From the NCBI RefSeq assembly GCF_018199995.1, contig NZ_CP073579.1:1302001-1366000 (forward strand): 64,000 nucleotides of DNA, written 5' to 3'. Positions 43,840 through 54,613 of this stretch are shown in pieces. This DNA comes from Photobacterium sp. GJ3 (GTDB taxonomy: Bacteria > Pseudomonadota > Gammaproteobacteria > Enterobacterales > Vibrionaceae). The notes beneath the pieces are model-generated. The model had not been told where the DNA came from. It made no database searches and was given only the letters and a program-made list of their open reading frames with translations. Position numbers and translations under genes: made by a program. How positions within the stretch are numbered: the stretch's first letter is position 1; each line of letters starts with the position of its first letter.

Positions 43840-45321
43840 ATGATGATCAGCCAAACAGACGTTGCAACACTACCACCAGCCAGTGGCGCATGGCAGTTTA
43901 ATCACTGCAAAACGGTGCATTGCCGAAATTTTGGCTCCCGGAATCCGGACGATTACATCATCCAGCTCACGAACCCGAACCGACCTTCCTTTATTTGCAG
44001 AGAATGTGGCGCATTCCCGCCGCTGATCAACAACCACAGCGTCATTGCTGAATGGCGATACCTCAAACTTCAGCACAGTTGCGGGCTCCCGGCCTGTAAC
44101 AATCTCAACTGCGAAAATCTTGGGCTTGCCGTCCTGACACACCGCCACCTGTATCATGCATTTGGTTACAGCGGTGACCGCCAGCGCTATCGTTGCAAGG
44201 CCTGCCAGACGACCTTTGTGGATCGCTGGTCGGGTTTTAATCCCAAACATCTGGTTCAGCAAAAACTCCTGGCACTCTTGTTCACCGGTCATCCCATCCG
44301 GGATATTTGCCGTCGCCTGAGCATGAACCCGAAAACGTTTTACGATCAGCTCAATCACATTGCCAGCCGTTGTCGCCGACAATTATCTGTTTTTGATGCC
44401 CGCTTGCTGCAACACAGACCCCAGCTGGCGCTGGCATGCACCCTGAGCCCGCTTCAACCCAATGCCGACAATGGCGTGAGTTGGCTGGCCAGTTGTGAAG
44501 CCCATTCCGGCTACGTGCTCAGCCAGCACATCAATTATCATCCAGAAGAAGCTGGCAACGCAGTCGCTATTCATGACCCGTTCAATCCGGATGCACGCTT
44601 TATGGCCAAACCAATCCGCGCAACGGTGTCCGTTCAGCCGCCCCCACCGCAAGGATTGCTGGCACAGGTGGATGCAAAATACCGGGAAGTTCTGTCCAGG
44701 CCTCACCTGGAAGATCCGATCAGTGCCAAAGGGCTGAACCATTTTCCCGCGAAAGGAAAGCTGATCCGGCCACAATATGCCGCTTATGCGCACTTCCTTC
44801 AATTGAATGAACTGATCAGTGAAGACACACAATTGATGCTTTTTATGCCGCAGGAACCCCTGTTGCGTTCAGCCTGCCTGTCCGTTTTTTACGACAGAAT
44901 TCAGGCAGAAACCATTGAGCCCATTTATGTTGAGGAAGATCCGGCCTGGCCGACAGATCAGGCTGCCGGGCGGATTGATATTGTCCTGCTGGGCTGGTGG
45001 CGGGATCGCTGGGCCTTTACCCGCAACGATCAGGTCAGCAAAGGCATCTGTCATCTGCGGGGAGAGCGCGACAATGAAGCCAGATGGCTCCAGATAGCGT
45101 CTCACCGTGCGGTTGATGACTATCAGCAACGTTTTTATCAGCAATTTTCTCAGTTGGTTGATGAGCCAAGACGCAAAGCCAGACCCGGCGGATTAATTCC
45201 GTTGCTGGATATTTATCGCGCCTGGCATAACCTCTGCCGGCAAGACCGAAATGGTATGACCCCGGCACAGCAACTGGGCCTGATGCGCTCACCACTCACG
45301 CTGGAGCAGTTACTTTCCTGA
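43840..45321 (+). CDS. Zinc-ribbon protein with transposase-like N-terminus, unknown function
   Basis: 493 residues. Two zinc-ribbon-like modules sit at about 22-57 (HCRNFG ... CRECG) and 82-122 (CNNLNCENLG ... CKACQTTF), like the InsA-type N-terminus of IS1/IS1595 transposases. A helix-turn-helix-like segment (HPIRDICRRLSMNPKTFYD) follows at about 150. I see no DDE catalytic triad, inverted repeats or target duplication, so it is not an active IS. I recall it as a conserved chromosomal protein of vibrios. Possibly a domesticated DNA-binding protein. Confidence 0.6.
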   Translation: MMISQTDVATLPPASGAWQFNHCKTVHCRNFGSRNPDDYIIQLTNPNRPSFICRECGAFPPLINNHSVIAEWRYLKLQHSCGLPACNNLNCENLGLAVLTHRHLYHAFGYSGDRQRYRCKACQTTFVDRWSGFNPKHLVQQKLLALLFTGHPIRDICRRLSMNPKTFYDQLNHIASRCRRQLSVFDARLLQHRPQLALACTLSPLQPNADNGVSWLASCEAHSGYVLSQHINYHPEEAGNAVAIHDPFNPDARFMAKPIRATVSVQPPPPQGLLAQVDAKYREVLSRPHLEDPISAKGLNHFPAKGKLIRPQYAAYAHFLQLNELISEDTQLMLFMPQEPLLRSACLSVFYDRIQAETIEPIYVEEDPAWPTDQAAGRIDIVLLGWWRDRWAFTRNDQVSKGICHLRGERDNEARWLQIASHRAVDDYQQRFYQQFSQLVDEPRRKARPGGLIPLLDIYRAWHNLCRQDRNGMTPAQQLGLMRSPLTLEQLLS

Positions 45322-45492
45322 TCCGAAGCGCCATCATCTGTATTCTGGTTCCCGTCTGCTGCCTGAAACTACAGCAGACCACTCAAAATACAAATGAAAT
45401 GGCAGCGGAAGGCTTCATCACGTGCTAACTCTTTTGGCATAGTCTGTGTTTGTAAGTATGCTTTTATCGAATGAACAGAATACTGAGGTCTA

Positions 45493-48254
45493 GTGGTGAT
45501 AAGGATTGTCCCCAACCGAATCAAGCCAATATTACTGGTCAGCATGCTGAGTGTGGGCATACTGCCAGCCTATATTTACGGCTGGATTAGCGGCGAAAAA
45601 CTAAACGACGTCGCATTGGACCGAATTGCCAACGGCATTAACGCGCGCAATAACATCTCTGCCCAAAGTCTGGATCAGACTTATGCGCTGCGACTGAAAA
45701 ACCTGGACCTGCTCAGTCATTCTCCGATTTTTTCCCGTCCACCTGAGCAAATCAGTCAATTTTTCCGAAATTTCGGGATCACGGACACTTCTTTTTCTGC
45801 CATGCATCAGATCCGAAAAAAAGACGGCCAGTTTTATCTTGGTGCCAGCTCCACGCAAGGGCTTTCCATTGATGAAATTGATGCCCCGGATTTAGCACTG
45901 ATTGAAACCGCGTTAAATCAGGCTCAAAACGACCACTACATCTCTCACCCCAAAGTCAAAGGAGAAGTGGCCACAGCCTATCTTGCCCGAAAGATTCGCA
46001 ACCAACCGGATGGCTACCTGCTGATTGAATACAGAATGGATGACATCAAACAGCAATTGGCACAGTTGGGCCAGGAAGTCAGCAGAACCGATAATGTTTA
46101 CCTGACCGACATTGACGGTAATCTGCTACTGAGCAGTAATGATTCACCCGCAGCACTCACTGAGTTTCAGCAATTCTTTCAGGCAAATCTGGTGGCTGGT
46201 TCTGGTGAAATGGCCTCTTTCATGCCCTTTGTCGCTGGGCTGACTTACTACCAGGATAATTCGGATCAGGCCATGATTGCCGCAGTGGTTCCCTCGCAAA
46301 CCAAAGATGCAGAAGGCATGCCTGTCTGGTCATTGATCACTGTCACCTCTCAGGACAGTGCCATCAGTGTGATCGATGAGCTCCATCATTTCTTCATGCT
46401 GGCGCTTGCCATGATCAGCCTGTTTATCCTGTTGCTTGCCATCACCCTGACCAAACGCATTACCGATCCCATTGCTAAACTGACACGTTTTGCATCTCAA
46501 TTCCGACTGGGCAATTATCAGCGCAGTGAAAGTTTTCAGGGCCCTATGAATTTCAGGTGCTGCACGATGCGTTGAATCAGGGCATTGACAAGATTTCGGC
46601 GGATACCCGCCGGCTCAATCAGACCCTCGAAAAAGCCAAAGCTGCCGATAAAGCCAAGTCGGCTTTTCTGGCCAATCTGTCTCATGAAATCCGAACGCCC
46701 ATGAATGGCATGCTGGGCCTGTCTCAGCTTCTTCTGAAAACCGACCTGACCCAAGAGCAGCGACAGCACTTACTTACCCTGCTGGATTCCGGAAAGCATA
46801 TGATGGCGCTTCTGAATGATATTCTGGATTTCTCTAAAATCGAGCAAGGCAAGCTCAAGCTGGATAAAACTCATTTTTGCTTTACCGATTTAGTCGGCGC
46901 GATTGAGAGTACATATTACTCACTGGCGAAAGAAAAAGGCCTGACCTTCAATATTGATTGCGGTTTTGTTCAGGAAACCTGGTTTTATGCAGACAAATCC
47001 CGCATCCGGCAGATCCTGTTTAACCTGATCAGCAATGCCATTAAATTCACCGATCAGGGCAGCGTCAGAGTCCGGATGTCTTTATCGCATTTACCCGGTG
47101 GTGAAAAACAGCAATTAACCATTGTGACCGATGATACCGGCATCGGGATTGCCCCGGAACGTGTGGCCCACATATTTGACCCTTTTGCTCAGGCAGAAGC
47201 CTCCACCAGCCGACGCTATGGCGGCACTGGTTTGGGACTGAGTATCGTGCGTCAGCTCGCTCAACTGATGGACGGGGACGTCGTTTTGACCAGTGAACCG
47301 GATCAGGGCACCGTCGTCACCGTCACACTCTGCCTTGAGCAAGGTGTGCCGCAAGAAGAGCTGATTGAGAACATTGAGGTCGATCGACAAGCGTTTGCGG
47401 GGTTACATGTACTTGTGGTCGAAGATAATCACCTGAATGTGCTGATTATGGAAAGCTTCCTCAAACAATGGGGATTCCTGACATATACAGCCGAAAACGG
47501 TCTGGATGCGCTGGACATGATTCAGCATCAATCCTTTGATCTGGTGCTGATGGACAACCACATGCCCGTCATGGATGGCCTTGAATCCACCCGTCGCATC
47601 CGCGCTTTGCCGGAGCCCTACCGCATCGTCCCGATTTTTGCCTGTACCGCTGATGCGTTCGAAGAAACACAGAAGAACATGATGAATGCTGGCGTTGACT
47701 GTGTAATCACTAAGCCGCTGGATGAAAGAAAGCTGCTGGATGCGCTGCAACGCTTCCGTCATCGCATTGATTATATGGCCTCGCTGCGTCACCGTGCACT
47801 CAACCAAAACATCCCGCAGAGTCAGGATTCTATCCTGAGCGATGCCATACTTCAGCCTCCGGAGCAGACAAAAACAGCCACGGAGCAAACAACCTCAGCG
47901 CCTGTACCTCAGTACAAAGAAATGGACATGGATGAACTGATGGAAATTCTGGATCATGACCCGGACATGATTGCACATTTCCTCACCATATTCGCTGATG
48001 ATCACCATGATTATGATCATCAACTCCGTCTGGCACTTGCCCAGGGCGATATTGAACAGGGTATTTTACTCAGCCATACTCTGAAAGGGGCTTCCGCCAG
48101 CTTGTGCGCACACACGCTGACTCAGGCGGCCAGTGTAGTAGAAAAACGTCTTAAGAGCGGCGAAATGCCCACAGAATCGGAGCTTTCCCGCCTGTCGGAC
48201 GATTTACACCGTTTTTGTACTGAGATCAGAGAACATCAATTCGTTGAACAATAA
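45493..48254 (+). pseudogene. Hybrid sensor histidine kinase (HAMP-HisKA-HATPase-REC-Hpt), frameshifted
   Basis: Two frames (45493-46575 and 46557-48254) form one protein of about 920 residues. Start is a GTG with GAGGT upstream. There is a membrane helix at about 8-28, a periplasmic sensor of about 260 residues and a second helix near 300. A HAMP domain is split by the frameshift, followed by a kinase core with the phospho-His in NLSHEIRTP, ATP-binding GTGLGLS, a receiver with VLMDNHMPVMDG, and a C-terminal Hpt with HTLKGASAS. One base is missing in the GGGCCC run near 46545. Without it the protein is intact, so sequencing error is plausible. Confidence 0.82.
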
Positions 48255-48604
48255 GCATCCATCAAGAGCGCCATGACAATACCATTCGTCTCGTGCTCTC
48301 CCCGACCGGGCTACTCTCACGTCGTTCATATACACACCCAACCAATCATATGTTCACATCAGTAACGACTGCTCAAAGGCTCAAATCCAATCCGATTTTT
48401 TGCAGGCTTATTTTTATCTTAATCAGTGCCAAACCCTGGCTTTGCGATTGACTTTTAGCCTGAAAAATTCAATTATCGGGACATCAATTGCTCTACAGCC
48501 ATCCATATGTTCATACCTGTTGGATCAGGTGCGAACGGATCCTGACAAGAGCAGTCAACTGGCTAAACTTAAAGCTTGCATTAATTCAGCAAAGGTCGAG
48601 AGAT
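48255..48604. other. 350-bp region upstream of talB
   Basis: No gene seen. A promoter-like TTGACT (48448-48453), 17 bp, AATTAT (48471-48476) is the best candidate for tal transcription, leaving a leader of about 120 bases. No riboswitch recognised. Confidence 0.4.
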
Positions 48605-49555
48605 ATGAGCACGAAACTTGAACAACTGCGCGCCCTGACGACTGTTGTTGCCGACACCGGCGACATCGAAGCAATTAAGAAATATCAACCGCAAGACGCG
48701 ACCACCAACCCGTCCCTGATTCTGAAAGCTGCTGAAATCGAACAGTATGCGCCGCTCATCGACGATGCCATTGCGTATGCCAAAGCACAGAGCAACGACA
48801 AAGCACAACAAATCGAAGACGCGGGCGACAAGCTGGCTGTGAACATCGGGAAAGAAATCCTGAACGTGGTGCCTGGCCGTATCTCCACTGAAGTTGACGC
48901 ACGCCTGTCTTACGACACGCAAGCCAGTGTTGCAAAAGCTCGCAAGCTGATCAAAATGTACAACGATGCTGGCATCAGCAACGACCGTATCCTGATTAAA
49001 CTGGCATCGACCTGGGAAGGGATCCGCGCAGCAGAAGTGCTGGAAAAAGAAGGCATCAACTGTAACCTGACCCTGCTGTTCTCATTCGCTCAGGCGCGTG
49101 CCTGTGCTGAAGCCGGTGTGTTCCTGATTTCTCCGTTCGTTGGCCGCATCATGGACTGGTACAAAGCGAAAGAAGGCCGTGACTTCGAAGCCTCTGAAGA
49201 TCCGGGCGTGATTTCTGTCACCAAGATCTACAACTACTACAAAGCACTGGGCTACAACACCGTGGTCATGGGCGCAAGCTTCCGTAACACGGGTGAAATC
49301 CTGGAGCTGGCTGGCTGTGACCGCCTGACCATCAGCCCGCAGCTGCTGCAAGAGCTCTCTGAAGCACAAGGCGACGTCGTTCAGAAGCTGTCTGCTGACG
49401 TGGCTTCTGAAGAACGCCCGGCACCGATGACTCACGCTGAGTTCCTGTGGGATCACAATCAGGACCCAATGGCAATTGAGAAGCTGGCGGAAGGGATCCG
49501 TAACTTCGCCATCGACCAGGGTAAACTGGAAACCATGATCGAAGCGCGTCTGTAA
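48605..49555 (+). CDS. talB: Transaldolase
   Basis: 316 residues, the same size as E. coli TalB, with the Schiff-base Lys132 in ILIKLASTWEGI and the N-terminal DATTNPSLI. It transfers a dihydroxyacetone unit between sedoheptulose-7-P and glyceraldehyde-3-P in the pentose phosphate pathway. I place the start at 48605 (AAGG upstream); the open frame extends to 48488. Upstream of transketolase, separated by a hairpin. Confidence 0.95.
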   Translation: MSTKLEQLRALTTVVADTGDIEAIKKYQPQDATTNPSLILKAAEIEQYAPLIDDAIAYAKAQSNDKAQQIEDAGDKLAVNIGKEILNVVPGRISTEVDARLSYDTQASVAKARKLIKMYNDAGISNDRILIKLASTWEGIRAAEVLEKEGINCNLTLLFSFAQARACAEAGVFLISPFVGRIMDWYKAKEGRDFEASEDPGVISVTKIYNYYKALGYNTVVMGASFRNTGEILELAGCDRLTISPQLLQELSEAQGDVVQKLSADVASEERPAPMTHAEFLWDHNQDPMAIEKLAEGIRNFAIDQGKLETMIEARL

Positions 49556-49570
49556 TCCCGCGACAATTTC

Positions 49571-49603
49571 TGAGAGCAGCACATCGCTGCTCTCAATCGT
49601 TTT
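49571..49603 (+). terminator. Hairpin between talB and tkt
   Basis: Perfect 10-bp stem TGAGAGCAGC with a five-base ACATC loop, followed by ATCGTTTTA. It could terminate most tal transcripts or attenuate read-through into tkt, which starts 43 bp later. Confidence 0.65.
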
Positions 49604-49637
49604 ATGACTAACCTGTATTGAGTAAGAAGAATTAATT

Positions 49638-51629
49638 ATGGAACGTAAAGTACTGGCGAATGCAATCCGTGCCCTGAGCATGGACGGTGTACAACAGGCG
49701 AATTCCGGCCACCCGGGCGCACCGATGGGCATGGCGGACATCGCTGAGGTTCTGTGGCGTGACCACCTGAACCACAACCCGCAAAACCCGAACTGGGCTG
49801 ACCGTGACCGCTTCGTGCTGTCCAACGGCCACGGCTCCATGCTGATTTACTCCCTGCTGCATCTGTCTGGCTACGCGCTGTCGATTGACGATCTGAAAAA
49901 CTTCCGTCAGCTGCACTCCAAAACACCGGGTCACCCGGAGTACGGCTACGCGCCGGGCATCGAAACCACCACAGGTCCACTGGGCCAGGGCATCACCAAT
50001 GCGGTGGGTATGGCGATTGCGGAGAAGTCTCTGGCAGCACAGTTTAACCGTGACGGCCACGACATCGTTGACCACTACACCTATGCATTCCTGGGCGACG
50101 GCTGCCTGATGGAAGGGATTTCTCACGAAGCGTGCTCTCTGGCAGGGACGCTGGGCCTGGGCAAACTAATCGCCTTCTGGGATGACAACGGCATCTCCAT
50201 CGACGGTCATGTGGAAGGCTGGTTCTCTGACGATACACCGAAGCGTTTTGAAGCCTACGGCTGGCATGTCATTCCAGCGGTAGACGGCCACGACGCAGCA
50301 GCCATCAACGCGGCGATTGAAGCGGCAAAAGCCGATCCACGCCCAACCCTGATTTGCACCAAAACCATCATTGGTTTCGGCTCTCCGAATAAAGCCGGCT
50401 CTCACGACTGCCACGGTGCCCCGCTGGGTCACGACGAAATCGCAGCAGCCCGTGAATTCCTGGGCTGGCAGCACGGTCCGTTCGAAGTGCCTGCAGACGT
50501 TTACGCACAGTGGGATGCGAAAGAAGCAGGCGAAGCGAAAGAAGCGGCATGGAATGAAAAACTGGCCGCTTATGAAGCCGCGCATCCGGAACTGGCTGCC
50601 GAGTTCAAACGCCGTGTGAACGGTGAACTGCCAGCACAGTGGGAAGAAGCCACCCGTCAGATCATCGCTGATCTGCAGGCAAACCCGGCGAACATCGCTT
50701 CCCGTAAAGCCTCTCAGAACGCGCTGGAAGCTTTCGGCAAGATCCTGCCTGAATTCATGGGCGGCTCTGCAGATCTGGCACCTTCCAACCTGACCCTGTG
50801 GTCGGGCTCCAAGTCACTGACGGCGGATGATGCCTCCGGTAACTATATCCACTACGGTGTGCGTGAGTTCGGGATGACGGCCATCATCAACGGTATCGCC
50901 CTGCACGGCGGTTTCGTGCCTTACGGCGCCACCTTCCTGATGTTCATGGAATACGCCCGGAACGCCATGCGTATGGCTGCGCTGATGAAAGTGCAGAACA
51001 TCCAGGTTTACACCCATGATTCAATTGGTCTGGGTGAAGACGGTCCAACGCACCAGCCAGTTGAGCAAATGGCTTCTCTGCGTCTGACCCCGAACATGAG
51101 CACCTGGCGTCCCTGCGATCAGGTTGAGTCTGCCGTGGCCTGGAAACTGGCCATCGAGCGTAAAGATGCGCCAACCGCGCTGATCTTCTCGCGTCAGAAC
51201 CTGGCTCAGCAGGAGCGTAACGACGCACAGGTTGCAGATATCGCCAAGGGTGGTTATATCCTGAAAGACTGCGCAGGCAAGCCTGAGCTGATCCTGATTG
51301 CGACGGGTTCTGAAGTGGCGCTGGCTGTGAATGCTGCCGCTGAACTGAGTGCCGAAGGCAAGCAGGTCCGTGTGGTTTCTATGCCATCGACCGATGCATT
51401 CGACAAGCAAGACGCGGCTTACCGCGAGTCTGTGTTGCCATCAGATGTGACTGCACGTATCGCCATTGAAGCGGGTATCGCAGATTTCTGGTACAAGTAC
51501 GTTGGTTTTGACGGCCGCATCATCGGCATGACCAGCTTCGGTGAATCAGCACCGGCTGGCGAGCTGTTCAAGCTGTTCGGCTTCACCACTGAAAACGTGG
51601 TCAGCACCGCGAAAGAGCTGCTGGCGTAA
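49638..51629 (+). CDS. tkt: Transketolase
   Basis: 663 residues. The thiamine-diphosphate motif begins GDGCLMEG and ends in WDDNGISIDG, near residues 155-190. The N-terminal SGHPGAPMGMA and the pyrimidine domain's EFGMTAIINGIALHGG are seen. It moves two-carbon ketol units in the non-oxidative pentose phosphate pathway. Downstream of talB, ended by a strong terminator at 51652. Confidence 0.95.
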   Translation: MERKVLANAIRALSMDGVQQANSGHPGAPMGMADIAEVLWRDHLNHNPQNPNWADRDRFVLSNGHGSMLIYSLLHLSGYALSIDDLKNFRQLHSKTPGHPEYGYAPGIETTTGPLGQGITNAVGMAIAEKSLAAQFNRDGHDIVDHYTYAFLGDGCLMEGISHEACSLAGTLGLGKLIAFWDDNGISIDGHVEGWFSDDTPKRFEAYGWHVIPAVDGHDAAAINAAIEAAKADPRPTLICTKTIIGFGSPNKAGSHDCHGAPLGHDEIAAAREFLGWQHGPFEVPADVYAQWDAKEAGEAKEAAWNEKLAAYEAAHPELAAEFKRRVNGELPAQWEEATRQIIADLQANPANIASRKASQNALEAFGKILPEFMGGSADLAPSNLTLWSGSKSLTADDASGNYIHYGVREFGMTAIINGIALHGGFVPYGATFLMFMEYARNAMRMAALMKVQNIQVYTHDSIGLGEDGPTHQPVEQMASLRLTPNMSTWRPCDQVESAVAWKLAIERKDAPTALIFSRQNLAQQERNDAQVADIAKGGYILKDCAGKPELILIATGSEVALAVNAAAELSAEGKQVRVVSMPSTDAFDKQDAAYRESVLPSDVTARIAIEAGIADFWYKYVGFDGRIIGMTSFGESAPAGELFKLFGFTTENVVSTAKELLA

Positions 51630-51651
51630 GTCAGACGATTTGAACATACAA

Positions 51652-51678
51652 AACCCGACGTCATCGTCGGGTTTTTTT
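51652..51678 (+). terminator. Terminator of tkt
   Basis: Stem AACCCGACG/CGTCGGGTT with a TCAT loop and a run of seven to eight Ts. Confidence 0.88.
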
Positions 51679-51707
51679 ATACCGGCGCAATACGCAAGGA
51701 CAATCAT

Positions 51708-51893
51708 TTATCTCTGATTGTGGTGCCCACGATCAAAGCCAATGTCATCCTGAAGATAGTCGGGCAGATCGTTCAGGCACCGTTCGCTGCGTTTCCGCAA
51801 ACGCCATTGTCTGTATTCAGAAAAGACGAACTTAACTGTTCTGATCACTTCATCCACCGTCGGTAATTTAGGGCTGGCCGTTGTCATACGCAT
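51708..51893 (-). CDS. Small DUF1127-like protein
   Basis: 61 residues with the arginine-rich RQWRLRKRSERCLNDLPDYL segment followed by DDIGFDRG, the DUF1127/YjiS pattern (short basic helix and D-IG motif). Such proteins are implicated in RNA interaction in some bacteria. Divergent from a LysR gene. Confidence 0.7.
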   Translation of the reverse strand: MRMTTASPKLPTVDEVIRTVKFVFSEYRQWRLRKRSERCLNDLPDYLQDDIGFDRGHHNQR

Positions 51894-51989
51894 TTCATCA
51901 ACCTATCATCTGAAAGTCATGGGCTAATCATTGACCACTGCGCTCAAACGCTCAAACGATAGATCCTGTCATTCAGTTAAGGAAAGCTA

Positions 51990-52916
51990 ATGTCAAACCA
52001 GCATCGGATGCCGCCGCTTCAGGGACTCTATTATTTTTATCAGGCAGCCCATTGCGGCAGCTTCAAGGACGCCGCAGAAACACTGCACGTCACCGCTGCA
52101 GCGGTCAGTCAGCAAATCCGGTTACTGGAAGACTGGCTGGGTACGCCCCTGTTTTACCGTCAGCACCGGAAAGTTGTGCTGACCCCGGAAGGACAAATCC
52201 TGTTTGAGCAGAGCCAGAAAGGCTTTCAGCACATCCAGCAAGGCATCCGCTTGCTGAATCAGGATCCGGACCCGCATCGGTTATCTCTGTCGACGCTGCC
52301 TTCTCTCTCGCAGCACTGGCTGGTGCCGAGAATGACCTCATTCAGAGACGAACAGCCGGATATTTCGCTGCTCATCGAATCCAGAGTTGAGCTGGTTGAT
52401 TTCGAGCAGTCTCCGCTTGATCTCTGTATCCGCTACGGCAAAGGGGAATATCCCAACCTCAGCAGCCTCTGGCTGATGGATGACTTGCTCTTTCCGGTGT
52501 GTCATCCGCTCTATCAGAAAGAAAATCAGATTGACGATCTCAAGGATCTGCACCGCGCTCACCTGATTGGCGATCTCTGGCCCGATATGAACTGGGAACG
52601 CTGGCTGTCGACTGTGGGAGTCACAGGCGGGCCAAGTCAGCTGTCTTACGATGGCTCCAACTTTGTGCTGGAGGGTGCCCTCGCCGTTCAGGGCGTCGCG
52701 CTGGCAAGGCATAGTCTGGCACAGCGTTACCTTGAAGAAGGCACTCTGATCCGGATTGGAAACGTGGCTGTCCGGCCGCCATTCAGTTATTACCTGTGCG
52801 CCCCGGAAGGATATTTCAGACGGGATAAAGTGAAACTCTTCTGCGACTGGATTCGCAGACAGGCAGCCGCCTTTCAGCGGACGCTGCCTGAAGAATTAGT
52901 CATTTTATCCGGCTGA
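51990..52916 (+). CDS. LysR-family regulator, GcvA-like
   Basis: 308 residues. The GcvA-type N-terminus PPLQGLYYFYQAAHCGSFKDAAETLHVTAAAVSQQI is interrupted here only by the usual turn residues. The effector domain follows. Divergent from the DUF1127-like gene (96 bp apart), which it may control. Convergent with the MFS gene at 52952. Confidence 0.86.
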   Translation: MSNQHRMPPLQGLYYFYQAAHCGSFKDAAETLHVTAAAVSQQIRLLEDWLGTPLFYRQHRKVVLTPEGQILFEQSQKGFQHIQQGIRLLNQDPDPHRLSLSTLPSLSQHWLVPRMTSFRDEQPDISLLIESRVELVDFEQSPLDLCIRYGKGEYPNLSSLWLMDDLLFPVCHPLYQKENQIDDLKDLHRAHLIGDLWPDMNWERWLSTVGVTGGPSQLSYDGSNFVLEGALAVQGVALARHSLAQRYLEEGTLIRIGNVAVRPPFSYYLCAPEGYFRRDKVKLFCDWIRRQAAAFQRTLPEELVILSG

Positions 52917-52951
52917 AACAGATGTTGCCGCGATGCATGTTCGTCGTCGGT

Positions 52952-54355
52952 TCACTGCACTTTATCTGCCGCCACAGTGTCCGTCTGCAGAAGCTTATCG
53001 CGTGTCAGAAACCACGCAAGCCCCGCAGCAACCAGATACACCCCGGCTGCCGTGCCAAAGGCCAGACTGTATCCGCGGACCACATCCGGTGCCAAAGCTG
53101 CCACAGCCATGAGAGAGGCCAGGCCCAATGTCGGTCCCAGCTCCATGGATGTATTCATCACCCCACCAGCCAAACCGGCCTGATGCGGAGACACATGCAT
53201 GGTCGACAGGACAGCAGCACCCGCAAACATCATTGACGTTCCGGTTGTCAGAATCACAATCCCGGGCAACAGCCCAGATAGGTACTCAATCTGCGAATGA
53301 ATACCGGCCAGCCATGCCAGCCCGGCCGCACCAATCAGCAGACCGAAGCAGGTCACTTTCAATGGCCCGAAACGACTGACAATACCGCTGGCTGCACGAT
53401 TCATCAGCAGCAGGGTGAAGGTGTAAGGCACAAAAGCCCCCGCCGTTTCAAGTGGCGTCCAGTGTTGCTGAATTTGCAGGAATAATGACAACAGAAAAGT
53501 CACCAGCCCCATACTGGCCGAGGCCAGAAGGATGCCCATCAAGCCCACAATACGGTATGGCTCACGCACAAAGCCGGGAGGCAGTAAAGGCGATTTTACC
53601 TGTCTTTCCACCACAAAAAACAGGCTGAGCAGCGCCACACCACTGAGCAAAGGCCCGTAAACACCGGGTGATGACCAGGCAAATTCGCCGCTGGCGATCA
53701 GCCCGTAACTGCCCAGCGCAATCCCCAGCGTGGCCAGCACAGCACCGATAAGATCAAGTCCAGATTGTACCGATGGCCGCGACTGCGCCGCTTTGGGGAG
53801 AAACCCTGCGACGGCAATCAAGCCCATCAAGGCCACCCCGACAGGCACAGCAAACATCCAACGCCATGAAATCCAGGTGGTCACCACACCGGATGCGAGA
53901 AAACCAACACCCCCGCCCAACACAGAAACGCCGCCCCAGGTGGCCATGGCACGCATGAAATCTTCTGGCTCAGGATATAAATGCCGAAGGATGGCCACAG
54001 CAGCGGGTGCAGTCATCGCTGCGCCTGCGCCCTGAAGAAATCGCATCAGCACCATCGCAGAAAAGTGGAACGACAAAGCAGCCCCCACAGAAGCCAGACC
54101 GAACAGGCATAATCCGATCGTCAGCAGTGTTCTGCCGCCAAACCTGTCTGTTAAGCGCCCGCCAAATAAAAGTAACCCACTGAAAGATAAGCCATAGGCT
54201 GTGCTGGCCAGCAGTAAATCCGCTTCGTGGATCCCAAACTCAACCCCTATCTCCGGTAATGGAATGCCAATCATCACAATCGTGAAAATCAAGGTAGCCT
54301 GTATCAGGGCAAGTAAGGCAAAAGCCTTGTTCAAGTTCCGTTTTGTTGTCTGCAC
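52952..54355 (-). CDS. MFS drug-efflux transporter (DHA2-like)
   Basis: About 467 residues with roughly fourteen hydrophobic segments. Motif A appears as FGGRLTDRFGGRTLL and the antiporter motif C-like GGGVGFLASG follows. I prefer the GTG start at 54355 because AGAGGAAC lies upstream; the frame opens at 54406. A 14-bp-arm palindrome 64 bases upstream matches one before the ArsR-rhodanese gene, so the pump is probably under that repressor. Confidence 0.84.
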   Translation of the reverse strand: MQTTKRNLNKAFALLALIQATLIFTIVMIGIPLPEIGVEFGIHEADLLLASTAYGLSFSGLLLFGGRLTDRFGGRTLLTIGLCLFGLASVGAALSFHFSAMVLMRFLQGAGAAMTAPAAVAILRHLYPEPEDFMRAMATWGGVSVLGGGVGFLASGVVTTWISWRWMFAVPVGVALMGLIAVAGFLPKAAQSRPSVQSGLDLIGAVLATLGIALGSYGLIASGEFAWSSPGVYGPLLSGVALLSLFFVVERQVKSPLLPPGFVREPYRIVGLMGILLASASMGLVTFLLSLFLQIQQHWTPLETAGAFVPYTFTLLLMNRAASGIVSRFGPLKVTCFGLLIGAAGLAWLAGIHSQIEYLSGLLPGIVILTTGTSMMFAGAAVLSTMHVSPHQAGLAGGVMNTSMELGPTLGLASLMAVAALAPDVVRGYSLAFGTAAGVYLVAAGLAWFLTRDKLLQTDTVAADKVQ

Positions 54356-54418
54356 TGTCTGTTCCTCTCTCGGACATGGTCGCGGCTTCCAAATCAACCA
54401 GCACACCTTTCTCCGTTA

Positions 54419-54452
54419 AAATATCATTCAATTGAATTATTGAATGATATTT
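54419..54452. promoter_or_regulatory. Palindromic operator upstream of the MFS gene
   Basis: Perfect 14-bp arms (AAATATCATTCAAT and its complement) with a six-base spacer. The inner ATTCAAT-N6-ATTGAAT is repeated before the ArsR gene at 55291-55310. Such sites are typical ArsR/SmtB-family operators. Confidence 0.7.
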
Positions 54453-54613
54453 AGAGTATGTGTGTCTGCTCATATCTGTCAACAGGAATGTCGCTCATCG
54501 GGCGGCGTCACCCGCCACAACAGTTCAGGCCAGAAGCTCAGAAAAGGCACAGCACATCGCCCGGCTCAGGCGATGGCTTCCGGCTCAATCAAACCAAATC
54601 GCCGGTGATGCAC

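Noticed and set aside
43840..45321. Active insertion sequence
   Set aside because: Despite the zinc-ribbon N-terminus, no terminal inverted repeats, target duplication or DDE triad could be seen.
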